Shown here piece after piece: positions 58,409-64,000 of a stretch of 64,000 nucleotides of DNA (within the stretch, counting starts at the first letter, position 1; the number at the start of each line of letters is the position of its first letter). Source of the DNA: Methylobacterium fujisawaense (GTDB lineage Bacteria > Pseudomonadota > Alphaproteobacteria > Rhizobiales > Beijerinckiaceae); NCBI RefSeq assembly GCF_014138435.1, contig NZ_JACJIM010000001.1:124001-188000 (forward strand), given 5' to 3'. A model generated the notes under the pieces. That model had not been told where the DNA came from. It did no database searches and saw nothing but the letters and a program-made list of their open reading frames with translations. Both the position numbers and the translations under genes were made by a program.

Positions 58409-59337
58409 GCGCCGTCAGCCTCAGCGTCCTGATCGTCACCTACAACGCCGGTCGGGACATCGCGACCTGCCTGGAACTGCTGGCCTCGAGCCGGATCGAC
58501 CGCCCCTACGAGGTGATCCTCGTCGACAACGCCTCGACCGACGGCACGCCGGAGCGCGTCGCGAAGGCTTTCCCCTGGGTGCGGGTGATCGCCGAGCGCA
58601 CCAACCACGGCTTCGCGGGCGGCAACGCCGTCGCCCTGGAGCACGCGCGCGGCGAGGCGATCCTGCTCCTCAACCCCGACGCGTTCCTGCGCGACCCGGA
58701 GGCCCTGACCGGTCTCCTGGCCCATCTCGACGCGCATCCGGACGTCGGCGCCGTCGGCCCGCGGCTGACCTTTCCGGACGGGACGCATCAGGTCGGCGAT
58801 GCCGGCTACGAGCCGCGCCCGCTCTCGATCCTGGTGCACGCCGCCGGCCTGTCGGGCCGCCTCGGCCGGCGTGGCCTCTATCTCGCCAGCCGGCAGGCCC
58901 GCGGCACCGGAGCCCTCGACGTGGACTGGATCTGCGGCGCCTGCCTGCTCCTGCGCCGGTCGGCGATCGCCGCCATCGGCGGTCTGCACAGCCCGATGTT
59001 CCTCTACGGCGAGGACGTGGATTGGGGATGCCGCCTGCGCGATGCCGGCTGGCGCGTCGCCTACCTTCCGGGGATTGCCGTTCTCCATCTCCAAGGGGGC
59101 TCGGGAGGTACCCGCTCGCCCCGCTGGCTCGACGGGCTGGCGACCATCTACAGCCTGCGCAACGCCGGCCGGCGCCTCTCGTCGCCGGCCTTCTTCTCGG
59201 CCCCGCTGCGGCTCGGCTTCACCCTGCGCGCCCTGGCCTACGGATTCGCGGCCCGGCTGCGCGGGCAGCCGGACCTCGCCCGCAAGGCCGAGGACATGCG
59301 CAGATTTGCCAGCCATCTGCGCAGTCTTCGCCTCTGA
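58405..59337 (+). CDS. Family 2 glycosyltransferase (rhamnosyltransferase-like)
   Basis: A 310-residue GT2. The nucleotide-sugar motif VILVDNASTDGTPE lies near residue 40, the DxD-like LLNPDAFL near 90, WICGACLLLRRSAI near 175-188 and the acceptor motif GEDVDWGCRLRDAGW near 202-216. NHGFAGGNA is typical of rhamnosyltransferases of the RfbF/WcaA-like group. Start ATG overlaps the polymerase stop (ATGA). The exact sugar is unknown. Confidence 0.9.
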   Translation: MSAVSLSVLIVTYNAGRDIATCLELLASSRIDRPYEVILVDNASTDGTPERVAKAFPWVRVIAERTNHGFAGGNAVALEHARGEAILLLNPDAFLRDPEALTGLLAHLDAHPDVGAVGPRLTFPDGTHQVGDAGYEPRPLSILVHAAGLSGRLGRRGLYLASRQARGTGALDVDWICGACLLLRRSAIAAIGGLHSPMFLYGEDVDWGCRLRDAGWRVAYLPGIAVLHLQGGSGGTRSPRWLDGLATIYSLRNAGRRLSSPAFFSAPLRLGFTLRALAYGFAARLRGQPDLARKAEDMRRFASHLRSLRL

Positions 59338-59349
59338 CCGGACCGTCCC

Positions 59350-60087
59350 TCACGGTCGTTTACGAATGAACACCATGTGGTAGCCCTTGAACGGGCCCGG
59401 CGTGAGCCGGAACAGCAGCTCCCAGAACTTGCCCAGGACGATGTTCTCGCCATGATAGAACGGCTGCCCGTCGAAACTGTAGGTGAAGTGCTCGAACCGA
59501 TCAGTTGGGAAAAGCCGCTTCCGCGCCGCCTCCGTGTTCATCGTGTAGAGCGGCACGAACGAGTCGATCTCGACCCGCCGGGGCTCGACGAGGCGCAGCA
59601 CCCGGGCGTGCAGCCGCTTCGGGATGAGCCGTGCCCCGATCCCGACATAGCCCCAGCGGTTGGGCGTCCAGGCGCAGAGCCAGCCGCCCGGGGCGAGAAC
59701 CCGGCCGAGTTCCGCCGCGGTGGGCTCGGGATGCTCGATGTGTTCGAGGACCGAGAAGGCCGAGATCAGGTCGAAGCTCCCGTCCGGGAATGGCAGCATC
59801 CCGTCGTGCCCGATCAGCCGGACCTCGTCGGCCGACTTGTTGCCGAGAACCGCCTCGTCGACGTCGCAGGCGACCACGTGGGCGCAGCGCCCGCGGAAGT
59901 CGCCGAGGTGTCGGCGCAATGGGACCGGATCATCGCTCCACTTGCCGCGTCCCGCGCCGAACTCCATCACCCGCATGTCCGGGCGGAGCAGCGCGTTGAC
60001 GCGCACGATGTACTCCATCCGGTGGTCGTGCCGGGAGTAGCCTCCGGCTCCCATCTCCCGGAACAGACGCTGTTCGACCGTGACCAT
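59350..60087 (-). CDS. SAM-dependent class I methyltransferase
   Basis: A 245-residue enzyme with motif I VMEFGAGRGKWS, an acidic residue in motif II (ACDVDE) and the LISAFSVLEHIEHPEP motif characteristic of small-molecule methyltransferases (Methyltransf_11). It probably methylates a sugar or lipid carrier intermediate in this locus. It is on the minus strand between two plus-strand glycosyltransferase genes, convergent with one and divergent from the other. Confidence 0.87.
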   Translation of the reverse strand: MVTVEQRLFREMGAGGYSRHDHRMEYIVRVNALLRPDMRVMEFGAGRGKWSDDPVPLRRHLGDFRGRCAHVVACDVDEAVLGNKSADEVRLIGHDGMLPFPDGSFDLISAFSVLEHIEHPEPTAAELGRVLAPGGWLCAWTPNRWGYVGIGARLIPKRLHARVLRLVEPRRVEIDSFVPLYTMNTEAARKRLFPTDRFEHFTYSFDGQPFYHGENIVLGKFWELLFRLTPGPFKGYHMVFIRKRP

Positions 60088-60126
60088 GCCTCAGACTCCT
60101 CTGAACGTGTCGCGCCCACGGCGCAT

Positions 60127-61302
60127 GTGAAGGCGGGGGAGCCGGGCGGGCGCCCGGCGGTGGCGATCCTCGGCACACGCGGGGTGCCGGCGGCGCATGG
60201 GGGGTTCGAGACCCTGGCGGAGCGGCTCGCGCTCGAACTCGTGGCCCGGGGCTGGCGGGTCGAGGTCTACTGCCAGGTGCGCGAGCCGGCCCCGCCAACG
60301 GTGTGGCGTGGGATCCTGCTGATCCCGGTCGCGGTCCGGGGCGACGGTGCCGTCTCGACGATCGTGTTCGACCTGAAATGCACCCTGCGGGCGGCCTTCC
60401 GGCCCGCCCTGCCCCTCGTGCTCGGCTACAACACCGCGGCGTTCTCGCTGCTCTACCGGCTGACGGCCAAGCGCAGCGTCATGAACATGGACGGCATCGA
60501 GTGGAAGCGCGACCGCTGGTCGAAGCCCGCCAAGGCCTGGTTCTGGCTGAACGAGCGCCTCGGCAGCCTGTTCTCGACGCACCTCGTGGCGGACCACCCG
60601 GAGATCGCCACGCACCTCGCCCGCGGGACCTCGGCCGCCCGGATCACCACCATCGCGTATGGCGCCGACCCGGTTCTGGAAGCCTCGACCGAGCCGCTGG
60701 CGAAGTTCGGCCTGCGCCCCCGCGATTACGGACTGCTGATCGCCCGGGTGGTGCCGGAGAACCTCGTGCTCCAGGTCGTCCGGGCCTGGAGCGAGGTGCG
60801 CCCGGGCCTGCCGCTGCTCGTGCTGGGCAAGCTCGCGGAGTCCGACCCGTATCACCGCGCCGTCCGGGCGGCGGGCGGACCGGACGTGATCTTCGCCGGC
60901 GCGATCTACGAGGCCGAGCGCGTGGCCGCGCTCCGCTTTCACGCCCGCTTCCACATCCACGGCCACACGGTGGGCGGGACGAACCCCTCGCTGGTCGAGG
61001 CCCTGGGGGCGGGCTCGCCGATCCTCGCCCACGACAACCCATTCAACCGGTGGGTGGCGGGGCCGCAGGCGCTCTATTTCGGCGACGAGACCGAGTTGCG
61101 GCGGGGCATCCTGAGCCTGGTGCAGGCCGGGCCGGGCCGCCTCGACGTCATGGGCGCCGCCTCCCGTCGCCGGCACGCCGAGGCCTTCACGTGGCGCGTC
61201 ATCTTCGACGCCTACGAGCGCGTCCTGCGCCGCCAGATCGCGCCCGCACGAGCCGGCCGCGGCGCGCTGCGGGCGGTCCGCGGGGAGCACGGGCGCGCGT
61301 GA
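60127..61302 (+). CDS. DUF1972-type glycosyltransferase (GT4)
   Basis: A 391-residue GT4 enzyme. The N-terminal domain begins VAILGTRGVPAAHGGFETL, the DUF1972 hallmark. The second Rossmann domain has the nucleotide-sugar motif GHTVGGTNPSLVEALGAGSPILAHD. Homologues are rhamnosyl or fucosyl transferases of exopolysaccharide pathways. The start is a GTG at 60127, fixed by the conserved N-terminus; no in-frame ATG fits. Confidence 0.88.
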   Translation: MKAGEPGGRPAVAILGTRGVPAAHGGFETLAERLALELVARGWRVEVYCQVREPAPPTVWRGILLIPVAVRGDGAVSTIVFDLKCTLRAAFRPALPLVLGYNTAAFSLLYRLTAKRSVMNMDGIEWKRDRWSKPAKAWFWLNERLGSLFSTHLVADHPEIATHLARGTSAARITTIAYGADPVLEASTEPLAKFGLRPRDYGLLIARVVPENLVLQVVRAWSEVRPGLPLLVLGKLAESDPYHRAVRAAGGPDVIFAGAIYEAERVAALRFHARFHIHGHTVGGTNPSLVEALGAGSPILAHDNPFNRWVAGPQALYFGDETELRRGILSLVQAGPGRLDVMGAASRRRHAEAFTWRVIFDAYERVLRRQIAPARAGRGALRAVRGEHGRA

Positions 61303-61330
61303 CAGGCGCCGCGGCCCTGCGCGGCCGGGT

Positions 61331-61921
61331 CTAGCGCCCATGAATCGTCCCCTGGGGGCGCCGCGGACTGCGAACCTGCCGCTGGGCGATCATCGTCACG
61401 GTGCCCGCCGGCACATCCCGAAGACTGCAGACCGCGATGCCGACCGTCGCGCCCGCGCCGATGGCGACCGATCCCTGGATGGCGGCGTGCGCGCCGACGA
61501 TCGCGCCGTCCCCGAGATCAGGACCGTCGGCGGGAAACGGCTGGTCCGGAAGGACCCAGTCCCGCGGTCCGACCAATGTCCCGGGCAGCAGCGTCAGGTC
61601 GGCCCCGGCCGTCGCGCAGAAGGCGACCCGCGCCGGATGCGGCACGAACAGGCCCGGCCCCACGCGCGAGCCCGGATGCAGGCTGGCCCCCGTGAGACGC
61701 AGCGACAGGTCCGCCACGAGGGCGGCCGAGCGGCGCCAGCCCCTGCCGTGCAGCAGATGCGCGGTTCGATGCAGGATCGCCACCTGCATGGCCGGAAGCA
61801 GGAGGTGCATCAGGCGTCGGAGCCGGGCGGTCGGCTTCCCCCCCGTGGTCTGATGCAGGATGCGGGCGAAGTCGGCCGCCAGGAGGCGCCGCATCCCCGA
61901 CAGGGTGCCATGGTCCGACAT
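61331..61921 (-). CDS. Hexapeptide-repeat (left-handed beta-helix) acyltransferase, CysE-like, 1
   Basis: A 196-residue protein of the serine acetyltransferase-like class. A helical N-terminus (ILHQTTGGKPTARLRRL, AILHRTAHLLHGRGW) is followed by hexapeptide repeats (LHPGSRVGPGLFVPH, GDGAIVGAHAAIQGSVAIGAGATVG). The conserved LFVPHP has the likely catalytic His. GAGGAA precedes the ATG at 61921; an ATG at 61933 overlaps the upstream stop (ATGA). It probably O-acylates a polysaccharide building block. It is a paralogue-like partner of the next gene. Confidence 0.8.
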   Translation of the reverse strand: MSDHGTLSGMRRLLAADFARILHQTTGGKPTARLRRLMHLLLPAMQVAILHRTAHLLHGRGWRRSAALVADLSLRLTGASLHPGSRVGPGLFVPHPARVAFCATAGADLTLLPGTLVGPRDWVLPDQPFPADGPDLGDGAIVGAHAAIQGSVAIGAGATVGIAVCSLRDVPAGTVTMIAQRQVRSPRRPQGTIHGR

Positions 61922-61929
61922 CGCGTTCC

Positions 61930-62535
61930 TCATGGCGCGACGTTCCGGCCGGGGAGCGGGCGCCAGGGTTGCGGCATGATCTCCTCGTCGGCCTCGACGG
62001 ACTTCAGGGTGATGGTCCGCGGCCCGATCCGGGCGCGGTCCCCGACATGCACGGCGCCGAGGACGATGGCGCCCGCCTCCAGCATCACGTCGTCGCCCAG
62101 CACCGGAAGGCCCGGGCCGCCGCCGATATCCTGGTCCGGCTCCTTCAGCAGGCCGCCGATGGAGGCCTGGATGCCGAAGGCGGCGTCGCGGCCCACGGCG
62201 CCGGCGATCACGGTCCCATAGGGCTGCGGCAGGAACAGGCCGCCGGCGATCCGGCTGGAGGGCGGGATGTCGGCGCCGGTCCACCAGCCGTTCACGAGCC
62301 ACAGCAGCCACGCCGCCATCCGCCAGCCGCGCTCATGGGCATAGCGGGACAGGCGGTAGAGCCAGATCGCGTGGTAGCCCCGGCGAAAGGCCGCCGGCCC
62401 GCAACCGCGGCGGCGCCAATGATCCCGATCGGCGGCCAGGGCGGCCCGCACCTCCCCCCATCGGAGGCGCCGTCCCGGCTCCGCTTCTGATCGGCGCGCG
62501 AGACACAGGTCCGACCCAGCGGCTGTCTCGGACAT
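61930..62535 (-). CDS. Hexapeptide-repeat acyltransferase, CysE-like, 2
   Basis: A 201-residue protein with the same layout as its neighbour: helical N-terminus (YHAIWLYRLSRYAHERGW) and beta-helix repeats (GADIPPSSRIAGGLFLPQPYGTVI, VMLEAGAIVLGAVHVGDRARIGP). The likely catalytic His position of the neighbour (LFVPHP) is LFLPQP here, so activity is uncertain. GGAGGA is upstream of the ATG at 62535. The two genes overlap or nearly touch and probably work together. Confidence 0.8.
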   Translation of the reverse strand: MSETAAGSDLCLARRSEAEPGRRLRWGEVRAALAADRDHWRRRGCGPAAFRRGYHAIWLYRLSRYAHERGWRMAAWLLWLVNGWWTGADIPPSSRIAGGLFLPQPYGTVIAGAVGRDAAFGIQASIGGLLKEPDQDIGGGPGLPVLGDDVMLEAGAIVLGAVHVGDRARIGPRTITLKSVEADEEIMPQPWRPLPGRNVAP

Positions 62536-62662
62536 ACGCAGTCCTCCGGTTTTGCCAACGCGATAACTCTGCAACCATAAATTGAGACACCGGTTGCAAG
62601 CCATACGCAGCATGCCACGATGCAATCGTAGGTCGCAGTTTTCAGTCAGACGTCACCGAGAG

Positions 62663-64000
62663 ATGATCCGCTTGGTAAACCGATTGTCGGGGCGCGGACG
62701 GGCCGGCGGGCTCCGTTATGGTGCGAATCTGCTCGGGCAGGCTGCCGGCCGCGGCGTCTACCTTGCGGCAGGCCTCGCAGCCTTCGTGATGGTCGGGCAC
62801 ATGGCCGGGCCGGCGGCCCTCGGTCGCTACGGCCTCGCCCTGGCGATCCTGGCGGTGGCGCTGATCGCGGCGGATTTCGGCACGACCCTGACCTTCGGGG
62901 CGCGCCTCGGTGCGATCGAACCCGAGATGCGGGCGGCCGAGTTCGGCCGAATGCTGTCGGCGCGGCTCGTCCTCGGCCTCGGGACCGGCGCGGCGCTGCT
63001 CTGCATTCTGCCGATGCTGCCGGACGCCATCCAGCCCGCGCTGGCGCTGGCCGCCCTGCTGATGCCCCTCGCGGCCGCCCGCTTCCTCGACGCCCTGTTC
63101 CAGGTCTGCGGGCGGCCCGGCTGGTCCGTCTGGCCGGCGCTCGCCAACGCCGTCATTCTGATCGGCGGGACCGCTCTCGCGCTCCGGTTGCAGCTTCCGG
63201 AGGCGGCCCTGAGCCTTGTGGCGGTCGGCGCCGGCATCGCCTACGGCGCCGTGGGACTGGCGCTCGCGCTGCGCCTCGTGCCCGCCCGCCTCGCTCCCCT
63301 GCCGCAGGCCCTGGCGACCATCCGGGCCGCGGCGGGCGTGGGCGTCGCGAATGCCCTCGGTTCGCTCAACGGCCGGATCAGCCTCATGATGCTGGCTGCC
63401 TTCGCGGGCGCGGCCGAGCTCGGCCAGTTCACGGCCGGCTTCCGGTTCTTCGAGCTCGGGGCCGCGGTGGCGATCACCCTGTGTGCGCCGCTCGTGCCGG
63501 TCTTCGGACGGGCCGTCGGCCCCCTGGTGGACGGACGGCCGCGGACCGGGACGGCAGCGCTGCGGACCCGGGTTCGCACCGCGCTGGTCCCGATCCTGGC
63601 CGCCTCCTGCGCGGGAGCGGTGGCGGCCTGCGCCCTCGCGGAGCCGCTCGTGCGCCTCGCCTTCGGGCCGGACTTCCCCGGCGCCGTCCCGGTGCTGCGC
63701 ATCGCTACCGGGATGAGCGTCCTGCTGATCGCGGCCACGATCCTGTTCGCGGGCCTCGTGCCGCTGGGGCGGACCGGCTTCGCGGTGCGCGGGAGCGCGG
63801 CGGCCTGCGCCACCAACCTCATCGCCTGCACGCTGCTGATCCCCTGGAACTCCCTGCTCGGCGCGGCGCTCGCGGCGCTGCTCGCGGAGGCCGCGATGCT
63901 CCTCGTGCTGGCCCATGCCTTCTGGCGGCAGGCTGGACCGCCCCTGGCGCTGGCGGACATCCCGATCCTGGCTGCGCCGGGCCTCCTCACCGCCCTCGCC
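62663..64000 (+). CDS. Wzx-like polysaccharide flippase, partial (runs off the right edge)
   Basis: An open frame of 446 codons with no stop inside the window, starting MIRLVNRLSGRGRAGGLRYG. It has about 12 hydrophobic helices; the N-terminal pattern GANLLGQAAGRGVYLAAGLAAFVMVGHMAGPAALGRYGLALAILAVALIAADFGTT fits the MATE/Polysacc_synt family. It should translocate lipid-linked repeat units. It is divergent from the acyltransferase pair across 127 bases. Confidence 0.88.
   Translation, partial: MIRLVNRLSGRGRAGGLRYGANLLGQAAGRGVYLAAGLAAFVMVGHMAGPAALGRYGLALAILAVALIAADFGTTLTFGARLGAIEPEMRAAEFGRMLSARLVLGLGTGAALLCILPMLPDAIQPALALAALLMPLAAARFLDALFQVCGRPGWSVWPALANAVILIGGTALALRLQLPEAALSLVAVGAGIAYGAVGLALALRLVPARLAPLPQALATIRAAAGVGVANALGSLNGRISLMMLAAFAGAAELGQFTAGFRFFELGAAVAITLCAPLVPVFGRAVGPLVDGRPRTGTAALRTRVRTALVPILAASCAGAVAACALAEPLVRLAFGPDFPGAVPVLRIATGMSVLLIAATILFAGLVPLGRTGFAVRGSAAACATNLIACTLLIPWNSLLGAALAALLAEAAMLLVLAHAFWRQAGPPLALADIPILAAPGLLTALA

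Overview
This window looks like a chromosomal segment of a high-GC alphaproteobacterium, most likely Methylobacterium or a close relative. That rests on the very GC-rich codon use, the long basic C-terminal tail of ribosomal protein S21, the amide/urea utilisation cluster, and the density of one- and two-component regulators. I see no tRNA, rRNA, CRISPR array, insertion sequence, integrase or phage gene. Most of it reads as ordinary chromosome with a few accessory blocks.

Layout. 1-7.6 kb: the end of a threonine aldolase gene, rpsU with its terminator, a single-domain response regulator, a class II glutamine amidotransferase, an aldehyde dehydrogenase, SlyX, a soluble double-PAS chemoreceptor and a membrane diguanylate cyclase. 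7.7-13.6 kb: a 1355-residue Pls-type (epsilon-polylysine-synthetase-like) nonribosomal peptide synthetase, a histidine phosphatase and a PPK2 polyphosphate kinase. 13.6-22.7 kb: an AAA ATPase, fabI, a CbpA-type DnaJ, a VOC protein translationally coupled to an iron-complex/cobalamin-type ABC importer, a Crp/Fnr regulator, a GH25 lysozyme-like lipoprotein and a DUF488 protein.

22.7-37.9 kb is the most coherent block. A LuxR-type response regulator overlaps a giant fusion of an NCS1 permease, an eight-cysteine linker, a histidine kinase and a receiver domain. Divergent from these runs a gene series in the order urtABCDE-type ABC importer, MetX-fold alpha/beta hydrolase, formamidase (fmdA), FmdB zinc ribbon, aliphatic amidase and ClpP-like protein. 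No urease is present, so the likely job is uptake and hydrolysis of short amides (formamide, acetamide, possibly urea) as nitrogen sources, with the permease-kinase as sensor. A perfect inverted repeat in the divergent promoter region is a candidate operator. REP-like palindromes sit in three of the intergenic gaps.

38-53 kb is mixed: a two-haem cytochrome, a divergent SDR/LysR pair, a GhrA-type reductase, an MFS transporter convergent with glucokinase, trehalose-phosphatase, DUF4260 and DUF427 proteins, a serine hydrolase, a DUF2147 protein, a decayed GNAT acetyltransferase pseudogene, small cysteine- or glycine-rich proteins and a LuxR-type regulator.

53.4-64 kb is an exopolysaccharide locus: outer-membrane export lipoprotein, Wzz/GumC chain-length protein, a CpsD-like ATPase that has lost its Walker A lysine, a Wzy-like polymerase/ligase, two glycosyltransferases, a methyltransferase, two hexapeptide-repeat acyltransferases, and a Wzx-like flippase running off the right edge. 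The first five genes overlap by 4 bp each.

The two points most worth following are the Pls-type synthetase, whose deduced adenylation code (DLEDLGTVVK) resembles lysine codes, and the NCS1-permease/kinase fusion controlling the amide cluster.
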